A stretch of 64,000 nt of DNA from Paenibacillus crassostreae (GTDB taxonomy: Bacteria; Bacillota; Bacilli; Paenibacillales; Paenibacillaceae): the NCBI RefSeq assembly GCF_001857945.1, contig NZ_CP017770.1, positions 310,001 through 374,000 of the forward strand, in the 5' to 3' direction. The position numbers and the translations under genes are program-made. Shown one piece after another: positions 15,642 through 24,387 of this stretch (positions are counted from its first letter, which is position 1; each line of letters starts with the position of its first letter). Below the pieces are notes generated by a model. The model searched no databases. It had not been told where the DNA came from and was given only the letters and a program-made list of their open reading frames with translations.

Positions 15642-17003
15642 TTATGATGCTCCTTCTTCTATACCTACAAATTGCTTTCTAATCAGTTGAATTCGCGAAA
15701 TACGCTTATTATCTGTTTCATCAACTATATATACATGATTGTCGAATTCTACAGATTGACCTTTCTGTGGAGGTATGGTTTCAAGTCGTGAATACAACCA
15801 ACCACCAATAGTATCATAATCCGTAGAATCCATATCCAATTCGAATCGTTCATTGACCTCATCAATCAACATTAATCCATCAATGGAATATTCATCATCA
15901 CTTATTTTCTCGATTCCTGGCCGCTCTTCGTCAAATTCATCCTGTATTTCTCCTACAATTTCTTCCATGATGTCTTCCATCGTGACAAGACCTGAAGTTC
16001 CACCATACTCATCAATTAATATGGCTATTTGCGACTTGCCTCTTTGCATCAGCTTAAGTAACGTACTGATATGGATTGACTCTGGTACGGTAATAATAGG
16101 TCGGATAATCGATGGATACTCTTTATCATTCGTACGAATTAAATCCTTAATATGAATAAAACCGATAATATTGTCCTTATCCCCATCACAAATAGGATAA
16201 CGTGTTCTCATGCCGTCAAATGCAATCTCGAGATTCTCTTCTCTTGTTCCATCTTGGTAAAGGCAGATCATTTCTGTTCGAGGGATCATGATCTCACGTG
16301 CGGTCGTTTCCGCAAATCCAAATATATTATCAACAAGTGCAAGTTCTGTGTTATTAATAAGTCCACTTTTATTGCTTTCTTTCATGAGAATACGTATTTC
16401 TTGCTCCGTATGAGCCGAACCTAGATCTGAATCCGTTGAGACATTGAAAATGCGTAATATTAGTTTAGCCAATCCGTTTAGAATCCAAATAAATGGAGAC
16501 ATCAGCTTATAGAACAACGTCATGGGTCCTGCTGATAGCAACGTGACAGCATCCGATTTATGCAATGCAAATGTTTTGGGTGCTATTTCACCTAATACAG
16601 AATGAAGAATTGTAATAATAACAAATGAGACGATCATTGATATAGTATATATCACTGTTTCACTAGTTCCGAATATGTCAAAAAGAGGATGTAACCATTG
16701 TGCCATAGCAGGTGCACCAATCCATCCAAGTCCTAATGATGATATTGTAATTCCAAGTTGACAAGCTAATAAGTATGAGTCCACATTGTTCGTAATATTT
16801 CTTGCTAATAATGCACCTTTGCGTCCATCAGAGACTAATGTGTCAATTCGACTACTCCTGGCTTTTACCATTGCATACTCTGCTGAAACAAAAAAACCAT
16901 TTAATAATATTAATGCAATAACTAAAAATATACTTAGTTCACTCGGTAATGGGTCCAATCTTGTTCCTATTCGCCGTAATCCTCCACTGACGAATAGGTA
17001 CAC
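15642..17003 (-). CDS. CNNM/HlyC-CorC family membrane protein with CBS pair
   Basis: About 430-450 residues. An N-terminal DUF21/CNNM domain has four hydrophobic segments (about 25-180), followed by two CBS domains (about 220-345, with IMIPRTEMICLYQDGTREEN and LMQRGKSQIAILIDEYGGTS) and a CorC/HlyC C-terminal domain. The family takes part in Mg2+ and other divalent cation homeostasis or efflux. The start is uncertain: the GTG at 17001-17003 is only a base or two from the AAGGAGG site; a TTG at 16956-16958 is an alternative. The neighbour at 24388 is a paralogue. Confidence 0.88.
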   Translation of the reverse strand: MYLFVSGGLRRIGTRLDPLPSELSIFLVIALILLNGFFVSAEYAMVKARSSRIDTLVSDGRKGALLARNITNNVDSYLLACQLGITISSLGLGWIGAPAMAQWLHPLFDIFGTSETVIYTISMIVSFVIITILHSVLGEIAPKTFALHKSDAVTLLSAGPMTLFYKLMSPFIWILNGLAKLILRIFNVSTDSDLGSAHTEQEIRILMKESNKSGLINNTELALVDNIFGFAETTAREIMIPRTEMICLYQDGTREENLEIAFDGMRTRYPICDGDKDNIIGFIHIKDLIRTNDKEYPSIIRPIITVPESIHISTLLKLMQRGKSQIAILIDEYGGTSGLVTMEDIMEEIVGEIQDEFDEERPGIEKISDDEYSIDGLMLIDEVNERFELDMDSTDYDTIGGWLYSRLETIPPQKGQSVEFDNHVYIVDETDNKRISRIQLIRKQFVGIEEGAS

Positions 17004-17211
17004 CTCCTTCGTTTTTTTAAAATGATTTGTGGAACGAATAGCATCACTGCATGATTAAACATCAATTTCCCAAGTCATTCATCTCCATTTCGTAAATGTT
17101 TGAAGCCTTATTATTAATTATATAGTTATACATTACACAGTCAAACGGTGAGGTATGACTATATTTTACAAAAACAATATGATTTGATCTAAAAACAACG
17201 ATTAAACACTT

Positions 17212-17258
17212 CAAAAGGGATGCCTTCGTCAATTCAGACGAAATTGCATCCCTTTTGG
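17212..17258. terminator. terminator after gerQ
   Basis: A long hairpin (caaaagggatgc against gcatcccttttg) lies 17 bp past the gerQ stop codon. It can act in both directions. Confidence 0.8.
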
Positions 17259-17274
17259 CAACTTTATACTATGA

Positions 17275-17769
17275 TTAACGTCTCATTGGTTGCATAGTAC
17301 CCGGCACACCTGGATATTGATAATTAATTGGCTCATCAAAAGTAATATAATCCAAATAGATTGTTAACAATATAACTCTCCGTCCCGTATCGGGTTCACT
17401 AATAATAATGTGATCACGTCCGGCAGCTTCCACCACACCTTTAAATATTCTTGCATTCCATTCTTTGTTATTCTCATAGGTCATATAGAATGTTCCTACT
17501 TTACCTACATTAAGGCGTAAAATATTCTCAATATAGGATTGCTCAAATACAGGGGCATTGGTTGAAACAACGTTCCCAGTGGGCGTCATCGGATTTCCAC
17601 TTGCTACTTGTGGGGGTTTCATATATGACCCTCCTACTCCATTACCCATACCATTATTCATTCCCATTCCATTATTCATACCCATACCCATTACACTACC
17701 ATTTGGTGCACCGTTAACCCCACGTGTATTCCCAATGGTGTATCCTACCGGTTGAAATTGTTGCATCAT
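17275..17769 (-). CDS. gerQ: spore coat protein GerQ
   Basis: 164 residues. A Gly/Asn/Met-rich N-terminal half carries GMNNGMGMNNGMGNG repeats. The conserved C-terminal domain has QSYIENILRLNVGKVGTFYM, NNKEWNARIFKGVVEAAGRD and YLDYITFDEPI. In B. subtilis GerQ is a transglutaminase-crosslinked coat protein needed to localise the cortex hydrolase CwlJ. The gene follows cwlJ directly on the same strand, consistent with co-expression late in sporulation. The ATG has an aggagg site. Confidence 0.92.
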   Translation of the reverse strand: MMQQFQPVGYTIGNTRGVNGAPNGSVMGMGMNNGMGMNNGMGNGVGGSYMKPPQVASGNPMTPTGNVVSTNAPVFEQSYIENILRLNVGKVGTFYMTYENNKEWNARIFKGVVEAAGRDHIIISEPDTGRRVILLTIYLDYITFDEPINYQYPGVPGTMQPMRR

Positions 17770-17846
17770 GATCTAAATTCCTCCTTATGTGTACAAGCAA
17801 TAACTTAATCTTCTAATTTTGTTTTTTTGATTCACTTTACATTCTG

Positions 17847-18269
17847 TTAATAGACTGTCGGACAATCTTGAGGTGTTGGTGTAAAAAAGCAATGTGCTTT
17901 AAATCTCCCAGTATTTTGCTGATTATACCAAGTGGCTGGGCAGTCCCCTACTGGTCTGAAGAACCAAAGCGCATTGCTAGCAGGCCATCTACGTTCCCCT
18001 CTGATGACTCTTTCAGCAAGTCGGATATCTTTGTCACGAGCTGCTTGATAGAAATATCCTTTTTGTGTAGCTTCAAATCCACCCGGGCTTTGGAAGACCA
18101 TATCTTCTAAGTTGCGGATATTATTGAAATCTAGACAATCTCCTAATACACGATTGACCCCAACATTCCCGACCATTAACATGCCTGCTTCTCCATCTTC
18201 TTCAGCTTCAGCTCTCATTAATCTGGCTAGCATCTTCGTATGTGCAGAAGTCGTTTTTACAACGGGCAC
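17847..18269 (-). CDS. cwlJ: spore cortex-lytic cell wall hydrolase CwlJ
   Basis: 140 residues, no signal peptide, single SleB/CwlJ catalytic domain: LMRAEAEEDGEAGMLMVGNV contains the catalytic Glu, followed by the FYQAARDKDIRLAERVIRGE region and NALWFFRPVGDCPATWYN. CwlJ degrades spore-cortex peptidoglycan in response to Ca-dipicolinate and depends on GerQ, encoded next door. The start is a GTG behind an AGGAGG at seven bases. That ribosome binding site is part of one copy of a 34-bp tandem repeat (18281-18314, 18342-18375). Confidence 0.92.
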   Translation of the reverse strand: MPVVKTTSAHTKMLARLMRAEAEEDGEAGMLMVGNVGVNRVLGDCLDFNNIRNLEDMVFQSPGGFEATQKGYFYQAARDKDIRLAERVIRGERRWPASNALWFFRPVGDCPATWYNQQNTGRFKAHCFFTPTPQDCPTVY

Positions 18270-18280
18270 CCTTACACCTC

Positions 18281-18375
18281 CTAAAAGTTTTTGAGCATAA
18301 CATCCTGATTGACATCGAAAAAACTACTTCGGAAGCATTGGCTAAAAGTTTTTGAGCATAACATCCTGAATGACA
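18281..18375. repeat. 34-bp direct repeat upstream of cwlJ
   Basis: Two copies (18281-18314 and 18342-18375) are identical except for one base and lie 61 bp apart. The first copy runs into the cwlJ ribosome binding site, so the repeat duplicates the 5' untranslated region. Confidence 0.9.
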
Positions 18376-18391
18376 GCTTCTAATTTCACCA

Positions 18392-18419
18392 TATCTTATG
18401 TGCGATAGCCCAGTTTGTG
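18392..18419 (-). promoter_or_regulatory. possible sporulation sigma (SigE/SigK-like) promoter for cwlJ
   Basis: On the minus strand CATAAGATA (18392-18400) fits the SigK -10 pattern CATANNNTA, with an AC 16 bp upstream. B. subtilis cwlJ is transcribed by a mother-cell sigma factor. This is motif matching by eye. Confidence 0.35.
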
Positions 18420-18455
18420 ACACAACAAATATAAATTCCTATATTTTACATGGAG

Positions 18456-18484
18456 TTGATATCTGCCTAATATTCAAGAATTAT
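18456..18484 (+). promoter_or_regulatory. possible SigA promoter for the ugp operon
   Basis: TTGATA (18456-18461), 17 bp, then AATTAT (18479-18484), about 70 bp upstream of the first ugp gene. No clear Pho box was found. Confidence 0.35.
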
Positions 18485-18553
18485 GATGTGTTGGAAAGTT
18501 AGCTACTAATAACTGGAATTACAAAATTAGCTGAGAGTGAGGAATATCCGTTC

Positions 18554-19504
18554 ATGGAAAAAGAAATCATCCTACATAAAGCAATACCGAGATCCTTTAT
18601 ACATTCTTTCTCTACCCGTTCCATACGAACTAATCGTTGGTTAGAACGAGTAATTGCTTATGCATTTCTAGCACCTTCCTTGGTGTTGTTTAGTATTTTT
18701 CTATTCTATCCGCTTATTAAATCGGTGTACCTCAGTATGTATTTAACAGATCCTCGCGGGCGTGTCGCACAATTTGTAGGCTTAAAGAACTTTACAGATC
18801 TATTGAGCTCTGAACTCTTCTATAAAAGTATTACAAATACTTTAAGTTTCATTCTACTAACCGTTCCTACTGGAATCATTCTAGCCATGTTGCTTGCAGC
18901 AATAGCACAGAATCGACTGCGCGGAATATTTCTATTTCGATTTATATTTTCCTTACCCATGGCAATATCAGTTGGTACAGGTTCTATCATCTGGATGATT
19001 CTATACCATCCTACCTTAGGGGTATTTAATTACTTCCTAACTCTAATGAATGCAACCCCAATCCATTGGTTAACAGATCCTAAATGGGCACTTATATCCA
19101 TCTCAATCATGACGGTATGGATGAACTTAGGTTTTCAATTCATTGTATTACTTAGTGGTATGCAGAGCGTTCCCGAAGATATTTACGATAGCGCTAAAAT
19201 TGACGGATCAGGTTCATTTCGTACTTTCTTCAAATTAACATTACCACTCATTACACCCTCTTTATTCTTTGTAGCCGTTGTATCTATGATTGGTGCATTC
19301 CAATCATTTGGGCAGATCAATATTCTGACCAAAGGTGGCCCGATGAATAGTACGAACGTCATGGTGTTTAATATTTATCAAGATGCATTTGTGAATTATA
19401 GGTTCGGTGTTGGTAGTGCTCAAGCGTTAATTCTCTTTACTATTATTCTCATTCTAACTTTGATCCAATTCAAGTTCCTAGAGAAGAAGGTGCATTATCA
19501 ATGA
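18554..19504 (+). CDS. ugpA: sugar/glycerol-phosphate ABC permease, UgpA-like
   Basis: 316 residues with six transmembrane helices and the inner-membrane signature of MalF/UgpA permeases, including the EAA loop (DSAKIDGSGSFRTFFKLTLP, about 215-234). It forms the channel with the next gene product. Its assignment to glycerol-3-phosphate is taken from the UgpB-like binding protein at 20442. The stop overlaps the next start by four bases (ATGA), which indicates translational coupling. No cognate ATPase is encoded here, so a shared MsmK/UgpC-type ATPase elsewhere is likely. Confidence 0.85.
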   Translation: MEKEIILHKAIPRSFIHSFSTRSIRTNRWLERVIAYAFLAPSLVLFSIFLFYPLIKSVYLSMYLTDPRGRVAQFVGLKNFTDLLSSELFYKSITNTLSFILLTVPTGIILAMLLAAIAQNRLRGIFLFRFIFSLPMAISVGTGSIIWMILYHPTLGVFNYFLTLMNATPIHWLTDPKWALISISIMTVWMNLGFQFIVLLSGMQSVPEDIYDSAKIDGSGSFRTFFKLTLPLITPSLFFVAVVSMIGAFQSFGQINILTKGGPMNSTNVMVFNIYQDAFVNYRFGVGSAQALILFTIILILTLIQFKFLEKKVHYQ

Positions 19505-20325
19505 TCATCAACAAATGGAATCAAAGCTTCTTATATCTCGCATTAGCGATAGCTTCATGTCTAATCTTGTTTCCCTTACTTTACACGCTATCTTCCTCTT
19601 TTATGACAAGCGGAGAATCAGCTATATATCCACCACGATTCATTCCTAGTGAATTACGTTGGGATAATTATTTGGAAGTCTTACAGACCATTCCGGTTAT
19701 AAGGTTTATCAGTAATAGTTTCGTTGTATCTACTTTTATCATGTTAGGACAGATCGTAACAGCGAGTACAGCAGCTTATGCTTTCGCATTTCTTCGTTTC
19801 CCTGGAAAAACATTTCTGTTCGCATTATTCCTTGCAACCATGATGATCCCTTGGGAAGTAACGATGATTCCAAATTATTTAACGGTAAAAGATTGGAATT
19901 TACTAGATAGTTATACGGGCTTAATCTTACCTTTTCTAGCTTCAGCATTCGGAACATTCTTATTGAGACAAGCCTATCTGCAATTGCCATCCGAATTATT
20001 TGAAGCAGCCCGAATCGATGGTTGCGGGCATTTCCGTATCTTTCTTTCATTAGTTATCCCTTTAACTACTCCTGCGATCGCAACGCTTGGTGTCTATACA
20101 TTCTTAAATCATTGGAATAACTATTTATGGCCCCTTCTCATTACGAATAAAGAAGAAATGCGTACGGTTCAAATCGGAATCAGTATGCTGCAATTTGAAG
20201 AAATGACCTCTTGGAACTTAGTCCTAGCAGGCGTAGTGACTGTTCTGATTCCTTCTCTACTACTGCTTATTCTTGGCTTAAAACCACTCGTCAAAGGAAT
20301 TACTGCGGGTGCTCTTAAAGGCTAA
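19501..20325 (+). CDS. ugpE: sugar/glycerol-phosphate ABC permease, UgpE-like
   Basis: 274 residues, six transmembrane helices, MalG/UgpE family. The EAA loop is LFEAARIDGCGHFRIFLSLV (about 165-184), which docks the ATPase. It starts inside the end of ugpA and is followed after 116 bp by the binding-protein gene, which has its own strong ribosome binding site. The permease pair and binding protein make an importer lacking its ATPase in this window. Confidence 0.86.
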   Translation: MIINKWNQSFLYLALAIASCLILFPLLYTLSSSFMTSGESAIYPPRFIPSELRWDNYLEVLQTIPVIRFISNSFVVSTFIMLGQIVTASTAAYAFAFLRFPGKTFLFALFLATMMIPWEVTMIPNYLTVKDWNLLDSYTGLILPFLASAFGTFLLRQAYLQLPSELFEAARIDGCGHFRIFLSLVIPLTTPAIATLGVYTFLNHWNNYLWPLLITNKEEMRTVQIGISMLQFEEMTSWNLVLAGVVTVLIPSLLLLILGLKPLVKGITAGALKG

Positions 20326-20441
20326 ATGTGATGAAGGCTCAAATGATTCACCTATTATGGTCCGACATTAGAAAATCCTTTGTGGAATATTTCTAATTTC
20401 AGATAAAAACATTGATTTACTAAGGGAGAGAAAAAAAGATC

Positions 20442-21839
20442 ATGAATTTAAGAAAAGTCGGTAGCAAGACCAATGTTCTAATGATGTTATTTTGTATCCT
20501 GTTTTTGACCTCCGCATGTGGATCAACGGTCAGTAACAATGCAACTGCAGAAACAGCTGTTGCTACATCCAGTAGTGAAGAAAAAACTGAAACTGTTAAG
20601 AAAACGGAACCAGTGAAAGTCGTATGGTGGCACTCAATGAGTGGAGGACTTGGAGAAGCAGTGGATAAGCTTGTTGCAGATTTCAATAGTTCACAAGAAA
20701 ATGTTCAGGTTGAAGCCGTTTTTCAAGGAACCTATGATGAAAGTTTGAATAAATTAAAAGCTGCGATGGACTCAGATAGTAGCCCTGCTCTCATGCAGGT
20801 ATATGAGATTGGAAGCCGCTTCATGATCGATACTGATGCAGTAACACCCGTTCAGACATTTATTGATCAAGAGAAATATGACATTTCATCTTTAGAAGCA
20901 AATATTCTAGGGTATTATACATTCGATAATCAGTTGTATTCTATGCCTTTCAATACCTCCAACCCTATACTCTATTACAACAAAGACGCTTTCAAAGCAG
21001 CAGGATTAGATCCTGAGAATCCTCCTAAGACTTATGAAGAGCTAGCTGTAGCTGCTAAAGCATTAACTAGTGAAGGTCAAACAGGCGCTTCTTTTGCAAT
21101 CTACGGTTGGTTCATAGAGCAATTACTAGCGAATCAAGGTGTAGAATTCATCAATAATGGTAACGGACGAACTACACCTGCAACTTCTTCTTTATTAAAT
21201 AGTGAAGCAAGCGTTGCAACATTAACATGGTGGAAACAAATGTTAGATGATAAATCTATGATGAATCTTGGTCGTAAAACAGATGATACTAAGAAAGCAT
21301 TTGCTGCAGGACAGATCGCAATGACGTTGGATTCTACTGCTTCTCTACGCGGTATCGTTAGCTCAGCTGATGGTAAATTCGAAGTAGGAACGGGTTTCTT
21401 ACCTAAACCTGAAGGTTCTTCTGATGGTGGAGTTGTTGTCGGCGGAGCAAGCTTATGGATTATGAATAATAAGTCCCAAGAAGAACAGCAAGGGGCTTGG
21501 GAGTTCATTAAATTCTTAGCAGAACCAGCAACACAAGCATATTGGCACGTAAACACAGGATACTTCCCGATCACGCAAAAAGCTTACGATGAGCAAATTG
21601 TAAAAGATAATCTAACTGCATACCCTCAATTTCAAACAGCTATTGATCAACTTCATCAAACGAAACTTAATTTAGCAACACAGGGTGCTGTGATGGGTGT
21701 CTTCCCTGAAGCACGTCAATTGACAGAAACAGCTATTGAAGAAGTATTAAACGATAGTAAATCTCCACAAGAAGCATTGGATGACGCAGCCAAAGCCATT
21801 AGTAGCAAGATCGAAGAATATAATTTGACCGTTAAATAA
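20442..21839 (+). CDS. ugpB: glycerol-3-phosphate-type ABC substrate-binding lipoprotein, UgpB-like
   Basis: 465 residues. A lipoprotein signal with lipobox TSAC (Cys26) and a Ser/Thr/Glu-rich linker precede a family 1 solute-binding domain. Several stretches follow the E. coli UgpB pattern closely: WWHSMSGGLGEAVDKLV, QVYEIGSRFMI, MPFNTSNPILYYNKDAFKAA, GLDPENPPKTYEELA, GGASLWIMNN and HVNTGYFPIT. This makes glycerol-3-phosphate or a glycerophosphodiester the best substrate guess. The start has an AAGGGAGAG site. A strong terminator follows. Confidence 0.88.
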   Translation: MNLRKVGSKTNVLMMLFCILFLTSACGSTVSNNATAETAVATSSSEEKTETVKKTEPVKVVWWHSMSGGLGEAVDKLVADFNSSQENVQVEAVFQGTYDESLNKLKAAMDSDSSPALMQVYEIGSRFMIDTDAVTPVQTFIDQEKYDISSLEANILGYYTFDNQLYSMPFNTSNPILYYNKDAFKAAGLDPENPPKTYEELAVAAKALTSEGQTGASFAIYGWFIEQLLANQGVEFINNGNGRTTPATSSLLNSEASVATLTWWKQMLDDKSMMNLGRKTDDTKKAFAAGQIAMTLDSTASLRGIVSSADGKFEVGTGFLPKPEGSSDGGVVVGGASLWIMNNKSQEEQQGAWEFIKFLAEPATQAYWHVNTGYFPITQKAYDEQIVKDNLTAYPQFQTAIDQLHQTKLNLATQGAVMGVFPEARQLTETAIEEVLNDSKSPQEALDDAAKAISSKIEEYNLTVK

Positions 21840-21852
21840 TGATTTGAAACAA

Positions 21853-21902
21853 GAAAAGCTCTCCCATTCAACTGCAATTGCAGTATTGGGAGAGCTTTTT
21901 TT
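21853..21902 (+). terminator. terminator of the ugp operon
   Basis: A hairpin (aaaagctctcccat paired with attgggagagctttt) is followed by a run of T. It also faces the convergent DUF2500 gene. Confidence 0.88.
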
Positions 21903-21911
21903 CAACATTAG

Positions 21912-22331
21912 TTAATCATATCCTTGTCGATTGCTTGAACCTTCTACTTGAGGGGTATTACGTGGGGTTCGAAGAAACCCCATATATCGAGTGCCTTTAA
22001 AGGTTAACTGACCTGTATCTCCTTCAGCACAAAGGCCATACTCTTCCCCATTCACAGCAAACTCAATTCGATCTCCACTGTCAACTTCAAAGGTAATATA
22101 GTAACTAGTACGAGTATAACTAGATATTTGATCATTTTGGTGGTTATGATGTTGGCTAACTTCGTTACGTTTACTCACAATACTCGACCCTACGGTGAGT
22201 ACAGGTTGTTTATTATTATGCTTCCATTGTGATATCCCTTTACTAACACTCCATAACAAAATCCCCATAATGACAATCATGAAGATTGGCATGATCGTTC
22301 CTACAAAATCAAACATCCAGAATGAGTTCAT
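21912..22331 (-). CDS. DUF2500 family membrane protein
   Basis: 139 residues. One N-terminal transmembrane helix (about residues 8-28) is followed by a short cytoplasmic or external beta domain with VLTVGSSIVSKRNEVSQHHN, YYITFEVDSGDRIEFAVNGE and GDTGQLTFKGTRYMGF. This is the DUF2500 (E. coli YhhM-like) pattern; function unknown. Monocistronic, convergent with ugpB. Confidence 0.8.
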   Translation of the reverse strand: MNSFWMFDFVGTIMPIFMIVIMGILLWSVSKGISQWKHNNKQPVLTVGSSIVSKRNEVSQHHNHQNDQISSYTRTSYYITFEVDSGDRIEFAVNGEEYGLCAEGDTGQLTFKGTRYMGFLRTPRNTPQVEGSSNRQGYD

Positions 22332-22440
22332 TCCTAATCTTCTCCCCCTTATGTAATGCGATTAAGACTTGGTCACTTACTTCCTTATCATATATATGCT
22401 TGACACTTAAGATATTGATTGTTTTTTATAAAAAACAAAT

Positions 22441-22470
22441 AAGAGATAAGGCATTGTTGCCCTATCTCTT
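22441..22470 (-). terminator. terminator of the small Cys-rich gene
   Basis: A hairpin (aagagatagggca against a tgccttatctctt arm) is followed on the minus strand by a T-rich tract. Confidence 0.75.
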
Positions 22471-22490
22471 CGTCATTCATTATTAGAGTA

Positions 22491-22676
22491 TTAAACATTC
22501 ATTAATTGCAGAAAAGTCTGAGTTTCATCCAATGCACTTTCTTCTGTCATAAGTCCTTGCTCGGTCCAACAAGCTCTACATTTCTCTTCAGTAGTACATA
22601 AATGAGCATCTTCACATGTATAGCAAAATTGAAGTAAGTTCTGAGTAATATCCTTATTATAATTGAAAGTTGTCAT
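22491..22676 (-). CDS. small Cys-rich protein (61 residues)
   Basis: The start is set at the ATG of MTTFNYNKD because a GGAG lies nine bases upstream; an earlier in-frame GTG overlaps that site. The centre has CYTCEDAHLCTTEEKCRACW, which holds CxxC and CxxC pairs spaced like a zinc knuckle or metal cluster. No family recognised. It has its own terminator, so it is likely a real gene. A small metal-binding or regulatory protein is a guess. Confidence 0.65.
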   Translation of the reverse strand: MTTFNYNKDITQNLLQFCYTCEDAHLCTTEEKCRACWTEQGLMTEESALDETQTFLQLMNV

Positions 22677-22829
22677 CGTTCCCACTCCTATCGACTTGTT
22701 TTATTTTCTATCTTGTTTATATATTTAAGATATCATAGTTATTGAAATTTATTTGTGATAATATTCACAATGTACATCAAAATTAATATTTTATTTTTTT
22801 TAATTTTATTTTTTTTAACAATTTAACAA

Positions 22830-24116
22830 CTAAAGAACTTCCCAGCTAACGCCACCATTTATAGTCTGCAAAAGTAATGAACGCTTCTTTTCAGTGTTTT
22901 CTAACAATATCCAGCCTATATTAGATGAAACAAAATCTATTTTCGCTACTTTTGGGTAACTGTCTAAATATTGTTGTAATAACTGGCTAGCTGGTAACTC
23001 CATCCAATTCACTCCGCGATCGACTGTATGGTACATAAACGAATCATGTAAGTACCAACCTTCATTCTCATTAATAAATACGGGACTAAGCATCGCATTC
23101 AAATCATTTGCCCATTTCAGATTAAAAGGAGCAAACTCCCAAGTCTGTCCTTTATTCGTCGTGAAATAACCATTGAATTTACTTCCTTCATCTGTAGAAC
23201 AATTCAAAGGTATATATCCATGATTAGTTGATCCATTAAGGATTCGAGGAGTTCCTAAATTCAATATGCTGCAACCCCTCATTTTATTAAAGTCTATGAA
23301 GTCTGAGAATATATTCCATGTATTCCCGCCATCTTCTGTTGTATATAGTTTTGGCGTCTCCATATCCTGTACGGTTACAAAGCCATGAAGTGAATCAACA
23401 AATGTCATGTCCTTGATGTTACCCGCATACGAAATGGAACTAACTGTATCACTTGATGAGGTTAATGATCCCGTATTCTGCATGATCTTAGTCCAACTAG
23501 CTCCACCATCATCAGTTCTATAGAGGTATTTCTCTTCACGACTCGTACTACTTTCTGAAGAGGTCATGATCCAACCTCTAGATAAAGTAGAGAAAGATAT
23601 ACCATTACTCTTATCTGACTTAGGTAATGCGGATATCTTCCATTGTCCTCCCCCATTTGTTGTACGAAGAACAACCGTTTCATTGATTTCTTGACCATCG
23701 CGGATTATCCAACCATTATTCTTATCTATAAAGAATAGGTCTGTACCGTATTTCGGATTCGTAGTAAATTGAACATTCTCTGCTGGGGAAATATTAATCC
23801 AGGTTTCTCCATTATCTTCGGTAAGATATAATCTCAGTGATTTGCGAGTTATCCCCCAAGCTAGTCCAGTTGTATTATCTATTAAATGAAAATCTATCAA
23901 CCGAGTCTGAATCTGATATTGTTCCATCTCATTAGTTGTCTTATCCATCGCGTCCGAACTAACGATGTTCAAAGTCTGTCCTTGCTCACTTAAATCCTCT
24001 TGTTCTACGGATGTTGAATTATCTGATTCGATGACGTCGTTATCTTTATTACAAGCAGTCAGTATCAAACTGAGTATAAATATTAAGCTAAACAATATAT
24101 ATCGTCTTGATTGCAT
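22830..24116 (-). CDS. lipoprotein with BNR/YCF48-like beta-propeller repeats
   Basis: 428 residues. Lipobox LTAC (Cys22), a low-complexity linker, then about seven Asp-box-type repeats, such as LTEDNGETWINI, RTTNGGGQWKIS, RTDDGGASWTKI, TTEDGGNTWNIF, HTVDRGVNWMEL and QTINGGVSWEVL, each ending a propeller blade. It resembles the photosystem assembly factor Ycf48 and exo-sialidase folds, but enzymatic residues are not evident; in Bacillota such lipoproteins are uncharacterised. Outer face of the membrane. Confidence 0.82.
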   Translation of the reverse strand: MQSRRYILFSLIFILSLILTACNKDNDVIESDNSTSVEQEDLSEQGQTLNIVSSDAMDKTTNEMEQYQIQTRLIDFHLIDNTTGLAWGITRKSLRLYLTEDNGETWINISPAENVQFTTNPKYGTDLFFIDKNNGWIIRDGQEINETVVLRTTNGGGQWKISALPKSDKSNGISFSTLSRGWIMTSSESSTSREEKYLYRTDDGGASWTKIMQNTGSLTSSSDTVSSISYAGNIKDMTFVDSLHGFVTVQDMETPKLYTTEDGGNTWNIFSDFIDFNKMRGCSILNLGTPRILNGSTNHGYIPLNCSTDEGSKFNGYFTTNKGQTWEFAPFNLKWANDLNAMLSPVFINENEGWYLHDSFMYHTVDRGVNWMELPASQLLQQYLDSYPKVAKIDFVSSNIGWILLENTEKKRSLLLQTINGGVSWEVL

Positions 24117-24272
24117 TATTCATGCCTCCGTGATTACAAACTTTATTGAGAATTAACACTATTACAAGTTAGTATTATAACATAAAATAGCGATATCATC
24201 GTTAGTATGAAACTCTAGATATCGAAAATCTCTCTTTCCCCTATTTACTTAAGTAAGTTGTTATCATATTGT

Positions 24273-24300
24273 AGTAAACGTAATATATATTATGTTAACC
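24273..24300 (+). repeat. Xer/dif-like site 1
   Basis: Left arm AGTAAACGTAA, 6-bp spacer TATATA, right arm TTATGTTAACC. The right arm is the XerD-arm type; spacer plus right arm differ from B. subtilis dif (as I recall it, right arm TTATGTAAACT) at two positions. It is in the same orientation as sites 2 and 3. Confidence 0.6.
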
Positions 24301-24346
24301 ATATCGATGGAAGTACAAGCACAAACTTATACATTCTTATAATTCC

Positions 24347-24374
24347 AAAAAAAAACAGCCACTAGGGCTGCTTT
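24347..24374 (-). terminator. terminator of the second CNNM gene
   Basis: A hairpin (agcagccctagtggctg) is followed by a run of nine T on the minus strand. Confidence 0.85.
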
Positions 24375-24387
24375 AGTAATGAATAGG

